Shown here: positions 7,304 to 14,993 of the stretch, in pieces
How positions within the stretch are numbered: the first letter of the stretch is position 1
How the letters are laid out: the number at the start of each line of letters is the position of its first letter
Program-made: the position numbers and the translations under genes
Assembly: GCA_038182865.1 (NCBI GenBank)
Contig: CP116226.1
Coordinates: forward strand, 3,348,001 to 3,412,000
Source: Microbacterium enclense
GTDB lineage: Bacteria > Actinomycetota > Actinomycetes > Actinomycetales > Microbacteriaceae
Direction of reading: 5' to 3'
Length of the DNA: 64,000 bases
The notes under the pieces: model-generated
Told to the model about the DNA's origin: nothing
Databases searched by the model: none
Seen by the model: only the letters and a program-made list of their open reading frames with translations

Positions 7304-7609
7304 GTGGGAACGAACAGACGCTACGCCGACGCGATCGACCGCCGCATGGGTGAGAAGATCCTGCTCAACATCTCGCGCGGCGGTCCGCTGCAGACGCTCA
7401 CCCCCTCGGAGCTGCGCCTGAATGAGGTGCCGCTGACGATCGACCCCCGGCCTCGGCGCAAGGTCAAAGCGTGGGTGCGGTTCGGCAACATCCCGATCCG
7501 CGTCGACGCGCTCGTCTCGCGCTGGACACCGGATGCCGTCGGCATCGTCTTCACCGTCGAGGACATCGAGCACCGATGCTGGGTGTGGGTCGGGGCCGTC
7601 GAGAGCTAG
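7304..7609 (+). CDS. Hypothetical cargo protein
   Basis: 101 residues from the GTG at 7304, basic at the N terminus and strand-rich afterwards (ILLNISRGGPLQTLTPSELRL, KVKAWVRFGNIPIRVDALVSRW). I do not recognise a family; no signal peptide or membrane segment is visible. A TAGCCT box lies at 7259-7264 and GGGGAAAGGA at 7281-7290, the latter rather far from the GTG. First gene after the phage tRNA, in the lysogenic cargo block. The 200 bases between the tRNA and this gene hold no other feature I can support. Confidence 0.6.
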   Translation: MGTNRRYADAIDRRMGEKILLNISRGGPLQTLTPSELRLNEVPLTIDPRPRRKVKAWVRFGNIPIRVDALVSRWTPDAVGIVFTVEDIEHRCWVWVGAVES

Positions 7610-7714
7610 GAGTGGTTGTCACCGCTGGGTTGGCGCGCAGGAGCGCTCGTGCAGTATCGGTGAGGGGGCTGAGCGTTCACCGCGGGTTCGGAAACTGGTG
7701 CTACCGTCCTGCTC

Positions 7715-8002
7715 GTGAGACGGACGATTCTCTGGGCTGTCGCGGCGGGAGTGGCGTTGCTGTGCGTGCCCCTGCTGTACAGCATCGGAGCGCTCTACGG
7801 GGTTGAGACTCTCGTGTGGGACCCTCTCTCCTCGACATTCACCTACCAGGAACGACCGGGCGGTTTCGCCGCCATCGTCACGACCATGGTGATGTGCGCG
7901 GCACTGCTCTCGTTCTCTCTCACCGGGATCAGCGTCGCGGTCGTCCGGCTGGTTCGGGGTCGCCTCCGCACGTCCCGATCGACCGCCTCGCCTCGTGCGT
8001 GA
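7715..8002 (+). CDS. Small two-span membrane protein (cargo)
   Basis: 95 residues with hydrophobic segments at about 5-27 (ILWAVAAGVALLCVPLLYSIG) and 52-80 (FAAIVTTMVMCAALLSFSLTG) and a basic C-terminal tail. TACCGT lies exactly 7 nt before the GTG start, so the transcript is probably leaderless with its own promoter. That suggests expression in the lysogen, independent of the lytic operons. Function unknown; a superinfection-exclusion role is possible but unsupported. Confidence 0.65.
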   Translation: MRRTILWAVAAGVALLCVPLLYSIGALYGVETLVWDPLSSTFTYQERPGGFAAIVTTMVMCAALLSFSLTGISVAVVRLVRGRLRTSRSTASPRA

Positions 8003-8075
8003 GCCGCGGGGTGGGTCCGCAAGATTTCCTTCGCGCCGTGCCACTGTGGGTCTCTTGCGCCGGTAGGCTGCGCTG

Positions 8076-8453
8076 GTGCCGTCAGACGACCTCGAGAACT
8101 CACCGCCCCTTCACCCTCGGGCGCTGCTGCAGCAGTGGGTCGATGACTTCCGTGCGCACGGATATCTCATTGCAGGGTCAGTGCACGTCGCGGAGCAGGA
8201 CGGCTCAGACGGGCGCGACACGGGCCTAGTAGTGGTCCAGCTGCACGGCAAGAACGTGTCTATCTACATGGAGCCGACCGGTTACGACCAGCCGCTGTGG
8301 CAAGCAACACTCACCGCACGCCCAGAGGAGCAGACCTTCGGCGTTGCGGACCTCGCTCACCTGGCGGCCGAGCTCGTGGTCGCGGGGAATCTGTGCGCCT
8401 ACCTGCAGTATCGGTCGCTGGAATGGGATCGCGAAAGCGGCCGCCGCGCCTGA
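8076..8453 (+). CDS. Hypothetical cargo protein
   Basis: 125 residues, soluble and acidic, with strand-rich segments (GYLIAGSVHVAEQ, GLVVVQLHGKNVSIYM) and a helix near the end (VADLAHLAAELVVAGNL). TAGGCT lies 6 nt before the GTG start, a leaderless arrangement. No family recognised. It precedes the DUF7882-like gene and may be related in fold, since both are small alpha/beta proteins from the same cargo block; that is only an impression. Confidence 0.6.
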   Translation: MPSDDLENSPPLHPRALLQQWVDDFRAHGYLIAGSVHVAEQDGSDGRDTGLVVVQLHGKNVSIYMEPTGYDQPLWQATLTARPEEQTFGVADLAHLAAELVVAGNLCAYLQYRSLEWDRESGRRA

Positions 8454-8592
8454 GCGCGTTGTCAAGGTCCTCCCGCACAGCGTCACCGCCGAGCATCCTC
8501 GGCTCGCGAATGGACACCATCACCGCTTGCAGACCGCATTCCCGCGTCCCCCTCATGCACCGCCACTGCAAACTACCTTCGGAGGAGACACC

Positions 8593-8880
8593 GTGGGACG
8601 TCTGATCTATCAGGAACGAACGATCGTCGACATCGAGGATCGGCTTCTGTCACATCTGCGGATCGTGGTGATGAACAAACTCCGCAGGCAAGAGCCGTTC
8701 ATGCTCAGCCTGCCGCACCCCGATCACGGTCACCTGAGCATCTGGATGCACCCGGCGACGCCGATCGTGATGCAGTTCTACGGCAGCCGCCCGCCCTCCA
8801 TCGACAACCAACTCATCGAAGAGATGATGCAAGGAGCCAGCGGCCCGGATGGCCTGACCATCACCCTCGGACGTATTTGA
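8593..8880 (+). CDS. DUF7882-like small protein
   Basis: 95 residues resembling the short Microbacteriaceae proteins often mislabelled as ATP-dependent DNA ligase and now placed, as I recall, in DUF7882. Shared pattern: a start like MGRLIY, then LLSHLRIVVMNKLRRQEPF, a STLWLHPS-like segment (here LSIWMHPATPIVMQF), RPPSIDNQLIEEMM and a hydrophobic end. No ligase motif (KxDG) is present, so ligase function should not be assumed. A strong GGAGGA lies 6 nt before the GTG start. Confidence 0.7.
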   Translation: MGRLIYQERTIVDIEDRLLSHLRIVVMNKLRRQEPFMLSLPHPDHGHLSIWMHPATPIVMQFYGSRPPSIDNQLIEEMMQGASGPDGLTITLGRI

Positions 8881-9052
8881 CGCCCGACGCGTCTGATCGC
8901 TCGGGGTGGGTGCGCTGATCCGCTCCCACCCCGAGCTATCTTGGAGGTTGCGAGCCGGAGGGTTTCGCCCCCCGCTCCGGGCCGCGACACGAACATACCG
9001 ACCGAGGGACGCCGTCGCTGACGCTTGACACATTCATCCGTTTAGGTGTGTG

Positions 9053-9244
9053 TCAGAACAGACCCTCAGCATGCCACGCGATCACAGCGTCGAACGCGTC
9101 CCTGGTAGGTCGATCGGCTCGCTCGAACCACGCCGCCATCACAGCAGTTTCCTCATCCCAGAACCGACCACTCGGAGGGTCGAAGATCGCGCCCTCATCG
9201 TCGAAGTAGCCCCACCCCGTGTACGAACGACCGGGCATACACAC
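9053..9244 (-). CDS. Small acidic, aromatic-rich hypothetical protein
   Basis: 63 residues (or 61 from the second start at 9238) with an unusual aromatic and acidic composition (YTGWGYFDDEG, FWDEETAVMAAWFERA). Such a composition is unlikely for a frame shadow in this GC-rich DNA. It is the only minus-strand gene in this part of the cargo block besides the one at 10139. No family recognised, no clear promoter seen. Confidence 0.45.
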   Translation of the reverse strand: MCMPGRSYTGWGYFDDEGAIFDPPSGRFWDEETAVMAAWFERADRPTRDAFDAVIAWHAEGLF

Positions 9245-9371
9245 CTCGAAACCACTGTCACGAGCCGATTCACCGCCGCCGATCAGCCGACGGACCCCAA
9301 TGAGAAAACATCTCTGGGGCCCTTGTCAAGAACCCGAATCACGCAATCTTCCGCACCATACGATCACCGTC

Positions 9372-9590
9372 ATGACGAAGAGCGACATCAGCGGAGCACA
9401 ACTGTTCCAGTTCACGGTCCCGGCTTTGCTGTTGCTCCTGACGGTCGCCCTTGCCACCACCACACTGTGGCCGCTCGCCATCGCCACCGCACTCGCGAGC
9501 CTCGCGGCGGGTTTATGGGGACGTCAGATCCTCAAGAACGAGCAAGCCGACGAGGCCCTCGCGGCCGCCCGAGCCGACGAACTTCCCTGA
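9372..9590 (+). CDS. Small two-span membrane protein (cargo)
   Basis: 72 residues with two closely spaced hydrophobic segments (about residues 13-29 and 32-50) and an acidic, alanine-rich C terminus. TACGAT lies 7 nt before the ATG, giving a leaderless message. The shape (two spans, short loops) is that of many phage-borne membrane proteins, including holins and exclusion proteins, but the position outside the lysis cassette argues against a holin. Confidence 0.65.
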   Translation: MTKSDISGAQLFQFTVPALLLLLTVALATTTLWPLAIATALASLAAGLWGRQILKNEQADEALAAARADELP

Positions 9591-9664
9591 GCTGCGACGG
9601 TCCGTTCTGCCGAGCCACGTCGGGCAGTGCCGCGCAGGTCTCGCGCTCCGATAGAGTCACGGTC

Positions 9665-10099
9665 GTGGGGGACATCTCAAGAAGAAGCCTGATCGTCGCG
9701 GGCGTGTGGTCCGCGCCCGTCGTTGCCGTAGCCATGGCGGTCCCGGCCGCCGCCGCATCAGGCGAAACCGCCGGCACGGTAAACGAGATCTACAGGTATC
9801 AGCAATTCGCGAACTCGGTGAACTGGACGTGGAACGCGACCAACGACACCAGTCAGAGCGCCGTCCTCACCGTCGTGTTCGACCTTGGACCGTTCACCTT
9901 CGGCGGCTGGCTCACCTCCGCGTGGTCCCGCAGCGTGAACACCTACGTCTCGAACGCAGCGGTCGCACCCAGTGCGCAGGTCGGAAACTGCACCATCGTG
10001 CTTCAGGCGCCATCCGGAACGTCCGGCACGGTAACGGCAACGGTCATGGCCGAGGGCGCACAACCACGCGTCCAGGCATTCGCGATCACCATCCCCTGA
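9665..10099 (+). CDS. Secreted protein with Tat-like signal
   Basis: 144 residues. The N terminus has a twin-arginine motif (SRRSLIVAG), a hydrophobic core and an AAAASG-type cleavage region at about residue 30. The mature part looks like a small beta-rich domain (YQQFANSVNWTWNAT, AVLTVVFDLGPFTFGG, NCTIVLQAPSGTSGTVTATV). TAGAGT lies 7 nt before the GTG start. Export by a prophage cargo gene with its own promoter suggests lysogenic modification of the cell surface (inference). Confidence 0.7.
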   Translation: MGDISRRSLIVAGVWSAPVVAVAMAVPAAAASGETAGTVNEIYRYQQFANSVNWTWNATNDTSQSAVLTVVFDLGPFTFGGWLTSAWSRSVNTYVSNAAVAPSAQVGNCTIVLQAPSGTSGTVTATVMAEGAQPRVQAFAITIP

Positions 10100-10100
10100 C

Positions 10101-10126
10101 ACCCGGGTCATTAGCCGGGCCCGGGT
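10101..10126. terminator. Bidirectional hairpin between convergent cargo genes
   Basis: ACCCGGG at 10101-10107 pairs with CCCGGGT at 10120-10126. It sits between the ends of the secreted-protein gene and the minus-strand gene at 10139. The stem is short (7 bp) and without a T run. Confidence 0.4.
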
Positions 10127-10138
10127 AGACCGTCCGGG

Positions 10139-10369
10139 CTAACGAGCTGCTGACCTCGTAGTAAAGCCAAGCACCAGAGCACCGAGCCCGACCACGACGA
10201 CCGCTATCGAGACCATCATGCCTACCGCGTCCGCAGGCAGCATCGAGCACCCGACAGAAGCGTCCTCGTAGTCACAGGTTCGCCACGGTTGGAAGAAGTA
10301 CACGACGGTCGCAACGCTCCCAACAACGGCAACCGCCGCACCAACGACCATCAATCGTGTACGCGACAT
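10139..10369 (-). CDS. Small two-span membrane protein (cargo)
   Basis: 76 residues with hydrophobic segments at about 5-26 and 48-70. The loop between them carries two cysteines (CDYEDASVGC) that would face outward and could form a disulfide. On the minus strand TAGCCT lies 6 nt before the ATG, a leaderless promoter of its own. Family not recognised; a surface role in the lysogen is an inference. Confidence 0.65.
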   Translation of the reverse strand: MSRTRLMVVGAAVAVVGSVATVVYFFQPWRTCDYEDASVGCSMLPADAVGMMVSIAVVVVGLGALVLGFTTRSAAR

Positions 10370-10466
10370 CCGCTCAGGCTAGCGGAGGGCTGTGTGCGAC
10401 GCGGATGGGTGGGAGTCTGGGTCAAGGCCTCGCCGGCGGACGTCTTGTTCGGCCATGCTCTGCGGT

Positions 10467-10601
10467 ATGGAGAGAAATCCCTTCCTGCCGCCCATTCAGA
10501 CGGTACTCACGCTCGCGGTCGGTGTCCCGTCTGTGATCATCCTCGCGGGCATCATTGTCGCCGTCGTGGTGGTTGTCCGTCATCGCCGGAGTCAGAAGTG
10601 A
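10467..10601 (+). CDS. Single-span small membrane protein
   Basis: 44 residues: a short N terminus, one long hydrophobic stretch (LAVGVPSVIILAGIIVAVVVV) and a basic RHRRSQK tail, predicting N-out, C-in insertion. Its stop overlaps the GTG of the next gene (GTGA), so the two are probably co-translated. Confidence 0.6.
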   Translation: MERNPFLPPIQTVLTLAVGVPSVIILAGIIVAVVVVVRHRRSQK

Positions 10602-10843
10602 GTAGTGAGCACGACGCCGTATACGACGTGTCGAAGGTGAACGAGTTGAGCGATTTAGACCTCGCCGAGCGCCAGCGACGGATCGCCCAAATCGAACGCG
10701 CCCAGTTTCACGACAACCTCAACGCGACGACGTTCACAGCACACTCAGCACACCACCGTGATCCGGCTCTAGACGACGCCAGGTGGGCGGTCGAGAAAGA
10801 GATGAAGCGGCGCGGTATGTGGCCGCCTACTGCGGACGAGTGA
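10598..10843 (+). CDS. Hypothetical cytoplasmic protein, coupled to the preceding membrane protein
   Basis: 81 residues, charged and helical (NELSDLDLAERQRRIAQIERAQF), ending in KEMKRRGMWPP. The GTG start overlaps the upstream stop, with GGAG 8 nt before it. The alternating helix pattern suggests a short coiled coil. No family recognised; the coupling suggests it may act with the 44-residue membrane protein. Confidence 0.6.
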   Translation: MSSEHDAVYDVSKVNELSDLDLAERQRRIAQIERAQFHDNLNATTFTAHSAHHRDPALDDARWAVEKEMKRRGMWPPTADE

Positions 10844-10886
10844 GATCGGTCGAGCCGTCGGAGGAATCTCCATTGGCCCGACGCTC

Positions 10887-11042
10887 ATGCGCTCGGCCCC
10901 ACACAGTACGACGGGGCTTCTAGCTGGCAGGCCATACCTCAGACGCCGCGACGGGGTCCGGGAGATCGAAGCCGCCGACATGCCCGCGTTGCAGGGGCAG
11001 GTGCCTGAGGGGCACGCGCTCGTCACCGTGCGATTGGCCTAG
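10887..11042 (+). CDS. Possible 51-residue protein or gene remnant
   Basis: An open frame from ATG 10887 to a stop at 11040-11042. Its second half reads like real protein (RRDGVREIEAADMPALQGQ then EGHALVTVRLA); the first half is low-complexity. No good ribosome site. It could be the tail of a decayed gene. The rest of the 222-bp gap holds nothing else I can support. Confidence 0.25.
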   Translation: MRSAPHSTTGLLAGRPYLRRRDGVREIEAADMPALQGQVPEGHALVTVRLA

Positions 11043-11065
11043 GGTTTGAGGAGATTGGACACCCC

Positions 11066-11680
11066 ATGGAATGGCAAGGTCTGGATGACGGCGGCGAGCT
11101 GACAGCGCGCCTTCGAGAACACTTCATTGGTCGCGTCTACGACCTGGGCTACATGATCGGCATGACGGGGCATCTACTCGATGCCCAGATCGCGCAGGCG
11201 GAGAATGAGCCGCTGAGCCGTCTCCCGTGGCGTCACGTCTTCGCGTCCGTTGAGCAAATCATCCTCAACGCCGGACGCATCTCCAGCCTGATCCGACCTA
11301 CTCAAAAGGGAAAACCGGCGGTCCGAGCACTCCGAACAGCCCGCGCCGCGTTCATGCGAAGCGTCTTCGACGACGAATCGATGGAACCTGTCCACGACCG
11401 AACCGTACGCAACCGGATAGAGCATTACGACGAACGAATAGAGGACGCGATCGTGGCGGCCGAGCCGGGAGCGGGTTGGATGCAGGACTTCGTCGGCCCT
11501 GAGGACGGGATCCGCATCGTCGACTCGCCGCCACCCATTTGGAGCAGGCGATTCGACCCCCCTACAGGCGAATACGTTGCGGTTGACGAAACGGTGAACG
11601 TCCTCCAACTGCTGCATGCCACGAATGCGGTCTACAGGACAGCCGAGCAGTGGCTCGAGGCGCACGCGGCGCGCCCATAA
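11066..11680 (+). CDS. Hypothetical cargo protein
   Basis: 204 residues, mostly helical, with an N-terminal segment (LREHFIGRVYDLGYMIGMTGHLLDAQ) and a central basic helix (VRALRTARAAFMRSVFDD). The RNRIEHYDERIEDA stretch and the EQWLEAH end resemble the HEPN/AbiV-type helical bundles sometimes found in defence or toxin genes. This is a resemblance only: the usual HEPN R-x4-6-H motif could be RNRIEHY at about residues 115-121. It is followed by a strong terminator, so it forms its own transcription unit. Confidence 0.6.
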   Translation: MEWQGLDDGGELTARLREHFIGRVYDLGYMIGMTGHLLDAQIAQAENEPLSRLPWRHVFASVEQIILNAGRISSLIRPTQKGKPAVRALRTARAAFMRSVFDDESMEPVHDRTVRNRIEHYDERIEDAIVAAEPGAGWMQDFVGPEDGIRIVDSPPPIWSRRFDPPTGEYVAVDETVNVLQLLHATNAVYRTAEQWLEAHAARP

Positions 11681-11690
11681 CGACGAAACG

Positions 11691-11726
11691 GCCCCCGGCG
11701 TCCCTTCGAAGAGGGACGCCGGGGGC
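11691..11726 (+). terminator. Strong hairpin terminator
   Basis: 15-bp perfect stem between 11691-11705 and 11712-11726 with the loop TCGAAG, 11 nt after the stop of the gene at 11066. The following bases (GTTGAGAG) lack a T run, which is common in high-GC actinobacteria. Confidence 0.8.
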
Positions 11727-11798
11727 GTTGAGAGTTGCCCGTGATCGCGAGCGCGCGCCCGCGGAGAGGCGCCGATCGGCCTTCTGTAAGATCGCGCC

Positions 11799-12572
11799 AT
11801 GAGCGACACGGCCGTCATCGAGTGCATCAATTGCCGCAGACCACTTCCGGAGCCGGAGCTCGTTTTCGGTGACAGATGGTGGAGCACCTGTGAGTGCGGG
11901 TACCACGAGACCTTTTTCGACTTCGACGCGGCGGTCGCTCAGTCCGAAGGATCGCTCACTGTGGATGAAATTCTCGCGGCGTCTGAGAGAGCTCACCCGG
12001 AGTGGCCCTTCGACGGTCCACGCATGATCTCGGAGACCGTACTGCTCCTGTCTATTCCGCCTTCAACAGACCCTGCCGCGGAAGCTCGCGCGTTCTGGTT
12101 CGCCGGTTGGACGCAGTACCGCGCCGCGCTGCTGGGCTATGACGTGCTGCTTACCCGCCGGTATGACCGTTGGATGTCTGGTCTACTGGTCGTTGCGACT
12201 TTCGGACGATCAGTCACCTCCAGTCTGGACAGGATCCAGTCCCGAGTCCCGGAGTTTGTCACCTGGTACGACGTCGAAAAAACCCGTTTGATGAGAGACC
12301 CCGTGTGTCGATGGTTTTACGCGCTTCGCACCGATGGATTGAAGCGAGGCGAGCTGCCGTCGACCTACGGAGTGTCAGATCACACACGAGACGACGAGGA
12401 ATGGCCCGTCACGCGGCAACTGCTCTGGAATGCGCCCGAGGGCTTTGTTGAGCCGACTCCGCAGCGACTAGCGCACCACTACCTTGAGCTTCTCTGGGAC
12501 CTTCTCACACGGTCTAGCGACCCTGCAGGTGTCGGTCGAGGACCGCAAGAGCCTCAACCTCAGGCTCCGTGA
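11799..12572 (+). CDS. Zinc-ribbon hypothetical protein (cargo)
   Basis: 257 residues. The N terminus carries a CINC pair and a CECG pair about 21 residues later, a zinc-ribbon layout. The rest is a helical domain with many tryptophans and tyrosines (FWFAGWTQYRAALLGYDVLL, PEFVTWYDVEKTRLMRD). TAAGAT lies 6 nt before the ATG (leaderless). The 3' end overlaps a convergent minus-strand gene by 59 nt. No family recognised. It is the last gene of the plus-strand cargo block. Confidence 0.65.
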   Translation: MSDTAVIECINCRRPLPEPELVFGDRWWSTCECGYHETFFDFDAAVAQSEGSLTVDEILAASERAHPEWPFDGPRMISETVLLLSIPPSTDPAAEARAFWFAGWTQYRAALLGYDVLLTRRYDRWMSGLLVVATFGRSVTSSLDRIQSRVPEFVTWYDVEKTRLMRDPVCRWFYALRTDGLKRGELPSTYGVSDHTRDDEEWPVTRQLLWNAPEGFVEPTPQRLAHHYLELLWDLLTRSSDPAGVGRGPQEPQPQAP

Positions 12573-12699
12573 TGCCTTCGACCCACCCGTGAGTACGAGC
12601 CAGGAACGCCAAACTGTCGTCTCTTGGGTTGTCGAGGTTGATCAATTTGCGAACCGCCGAGGCGAGCAGCTCGATGTTCGGCTCGACTGCATGGCCCAT
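12514..12699 (-). CDS. Small protein at the end of the late operon
   Basis: 61 residues (64 from the ATG at 12708), acidic and helical (NIELLASAVRKLINL, ITEPEVEALAVLDRHL). TACGAT lies exactly 7 nt before the ATG at 12699, so the gene may be transcribed from its own leaderless promoter rather than only as the last late gene. Overlaps the convergent gene at 11799-12572. Family not recognised. Confidence 0.5.
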   Translation of the reverse strand: MGHAVEPNIELLASAVRKLINLDNPRDDSLAFLARTHGWVEGITEPEVEALAVLDRHLQGR

Positions 12700-12719
12700 G
12701 CGCGACATCGTACTCGGGC

Positions 12720-13589
12720 TCAGGGGACCAGCTCCGCCGGGTCGCTCATCGTGTCGCCGTAGTAGTACCCACCGACCGAGAGCGATGCGCTCCACGCGCG
12801 CTGGTCGCGGGCGACGACGTTGCCGTGCGTCAGGTCGGTGCCGGCGCTGAGGTCGGTGGCGCGAACGCGGCTGATAGCGATCGATGGGGCCCGGTTCTGC
12901 GTGGCGGAGTCCCACGCTCCCAGGTACAGCATGATCGTGCTCACCGCGGTCGAGAGCGTGAAGCCCTTCGCGGTGATCGCGACGTACTTCTCCGACGAAT
13001 CTCCCGGCAGGGTCGTCCCGGTCAGCCCGAGGCGATCCGGCGCCGCTGTCGGGACGCCGCTCAGGGTGCCGCTCGCGGTGATACCCGTGTAGACCTTGGA
13101 GTTCGCGAGGCTCGCCGGCGTCTTGAGGCCGAAGAGCGGGTAGAGCGCCGGCGCCGTGGCGGTGTATCCGCGGGTCAGCTTGAACGCGAACACGAACGTG
13201 TACACGTGGGTGGGGTTGGCCTCGAAGTATGCCTTGAGCGCCGCGAGGATCTGCAGGCCCGCACCGGCTCCGAGACCTGTCGCGCCGCTCGAGGTGTTCG
13301 ACTGCTTGGACACCATGATGTGCGGGCGCCCCTTTGCCGTGCGCTCGACGCGCCCGGACGCGGTCGACGCGAACGAGTTGAACAGGGTGGCGAAGCCGAC
13401 GTCGCTGCCGGTGATCCGCTTGGCGGACGCTGCGGCGAGGTTGGGGATCTGCGTTCCCTCCCAGGTGCCGTCGGGGCGACCCGGATCCAGCAGGAGCAGG
13501 TCGCCGTCGGTGAGGGACGCGTCGGGTGCGAAGTTCGCGGTCGGGTTGAAACCGGGGAAGCGGGTGCGAACGGGGTTACGCGTGGCCAA
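12720..13589 (-). CDS. Tail-fibre-region protein, candidate receptor binding
   Basis: 289 residues, last large gene of the late operon. It is rich in Gly, Thr, Ala and Ser and strand-forming, with a start MATRNPVRTRFPGFNPTANF typical of phage tip or fibre proteins, and a lectin-like body (YTFVFAFKLTRGYTAT, AITAKGFTLSTAVSTIMLY). The place downstream of the lysis genes and the composition suggest an adsorption role. Residue-level evidence for a ligand is absent. Confidence 0.6.
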   Translation of the reverse strand: MATRNPVRTRFPGFNPTANFAPDASLTDGDLLLLDPGRPDGTWEGTQIPNLAAASAKRITGSDVGFATLFNSFASTASGRVERTAKGRPHIMVSKQSNTSSGATGLGAGAGLQILAALKAYFEANPTHVYTFVFAFKLTRGYTATAPALYPLFGLKTPASLANSKVYTGITASGTLSGVPTAAPDRLGLTGTTLPGDSSEKYVAITAKGFTLSTAVSTIMLYLGAWDSATQNRAPSIAISRVRATDLSAGTDLTHGNVVARDQRAWSASLSVGGYYYGDTMSDPAELVP

Positions 13590-13602
13590 TGGTTGTCCCT
13601 TC

Positions 13603-14073
13603 TTAGAAGTGCTCAGACATGGTCAGGGAGCGACCGATGCGGGCGGGGTTGGTGCCGGTGGCGGTGACCACACTCAGCCATTGGAAGCCGTCGATCTTGG
13701 ACACGTCGACGCGGATGTCGAAGCTGAGCGTCCCGTTGACCGAGCTGGACATGACCACCCGGCCGCCCGCCTCGTCGACGGTCGCGCCGGTGGCCTGGAT
13801 GCCGAGGTAGGACGGCTTCACGCTCTGCCATCCCGGCATCGAGAACTGATACCCCGACGTGTGAGGGATGAGGATCTGCGGGACCAGCGCCCACTCCACC
13901 GTCGTCGGCTGCGGCGTCTTCGTGCCCGTGTACCGGCCGGAGAAGACGAGCAGATGCGAGTCCGAGCAGCGGAACCCGTTGGCGGGGATGAGGGTGCTGA
14001 TTCCGTCGGATCCGTCGGCGGTGATCGTCTGATCCCACCGCTCGGAGAACAGGAGGTGCGGCTGTACGGTCAT
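13603..14073 (-). CDS. Minor tail/fibre protein
   Basis: 156 residues, beta-rich (HLLVFSGRYTG, VEWALVPQILIPHTSGYQFSM, GTLSFDIRVDVSKIDGFQWLSV). Its ATG overlaps the stop of the upstream tail gene (ATGA), showing translational coupling. Probably a small tip protein or carbohydrate-binding domain working with its neighbours; assignment rests on position. Confidence 0.6.
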   Translation of the reverse strand: MTVQPHLLFSERWDQTITADGSDGISTLIPANGFRCSDSHLLVFSGRYTGTKTPQPTTVEWALVPQILIPHTSGYQFSMPGWQSVKPSYLGIQATGATVDEAGGRVVMSSSVNGTLSFDIRVDVSKIDGFQWLSVVTATGTNPARIGRSLTMSEHF

Positions 14074-14993
14074 GCGGCGAGGTCCAGTTCGTCCTTGTAG
14101 CTCACGGTCAGGCGGGTGACGTAGATGCCGCCGCAGATGACCTCGAGCGCGTCGGTCAGGAGCTTGTAGCTGAAGAAGGGGTTGAACCCGCCGCGGAAGT
14201 TCGCTGCGGTGTTGTCGGCGCCGAACTGGATCGGTTCCTGCACGGCGGCGATACCGCGCAGGTCGATGGCGCGCCCGCCCATCTGCAGCTCGAGGTACTC
14301 CGCGTTCGTCCCGACGCGGGCGGTGAGGCGGCCGTACTGGAAGTTGGTCTTGTTCTCGTTGTAGCCGAGGACCAGACCCGACGCGCCACGGCTGGCGGGC
14401 ACGTCGACCCACTGTATGGGGTTGCTCGCGGAGGAGCGGGCGCCGCGGAGCTGCCACCGCTCGGCGTTGACGTCGCCGGTGTCGGACTTCGCCAGTGCGG
14501 TGAAGTAGGCGCGCTCGGAGTTGTCCCAGGCTTGGTTGTCGATGCCGGCGCCGAACGAGTCCCACGACACCCGCTTCGTGGCTCCACCCGATGCGCTGGT
14601 CAGGTACTCCACGAACAGGGAGTAGTAGAACCCGAACGACACGATGGCGCCCTGCGTCAGCCCGGTGGTTGCGCGGGGCCGGGCGAGGCGCACGATCGCG
14701 TCGGTCGCGGTGCCCTGCCCGCGGATCTGTCCCGGGGCGGCGATGCGCAGGGCGCTGCCGCCGGGGTACTTGACCCGGCTGAGAGGCGATCGAATGTCCG
14801 GGCGGGATGCACCGTCGCTTCCGGCCTGGAACACCGGGGTCCAGTTGCCATAGTCGTTGGCGAAGTCCTCGGCGTAGATGATTTCGCCGCGGCGCACGAG
14901 CTGGCCGCCTTCGTCGGCGAGGATGTCCTCGACGGTGAAGGGGTGTCGTTCGCTCGATTTCCCGCCGAGCAGGAGGAGGCCGTGGTCAGGCAT
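14070..14993 (-). CDS. Minor tail/fibre protein with lectin-like features
   Basis: 307 residues. After a short N-terminal strand region it has long beta-rich stretches with conserved aromatics (YAEDFANDYGNWTPVFQAG, TQGAIVSFGFYYSLFVEYL, QWVDVPASRGASGLVLGYN, EYLELQMGGRAIDLRGIA). The pattern resembles concanavalin-like jelly-roll domains of phage tips. It overlaps both neighbours by a few bases. Substrate or receptor cannot be told. Confidence 0.6.
   Translation of the reverse strand: MPDHGLLLLGGKSSERHPFTVEDILADEGGQLVRRGEIIYAEDFANDYGNWTPVFQAGSDGASRPDIRSPLSRVKYPGGSALRIAAPGQIRGQGTATDAIVRLARPRATTGLTQGAIVSFGFYYSLFVEYLTSASGGATKRVSWDSFGAGIDNQAWDNSERAYFTALAKSDTGDVNAERWQLRGARSSASNPIQWVDVPASRGASGLVLGYNENKTNFQYGRLTARVGTNAEYLELQMGGRAIDLRGIAAVQEPIQFGADNTAANFRGGFNPFFSYKLLTDALEVICGGIYVTRLTVSYKDELDLAA

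Noticed and set aside
8593..8880. DNA ligase annotation for the small DUF7882-like protein
   Set aside because: At 95 residues it has none of the nucleotidyltransferase motifs (KxDG and later motifs), so the common database label is not supported.
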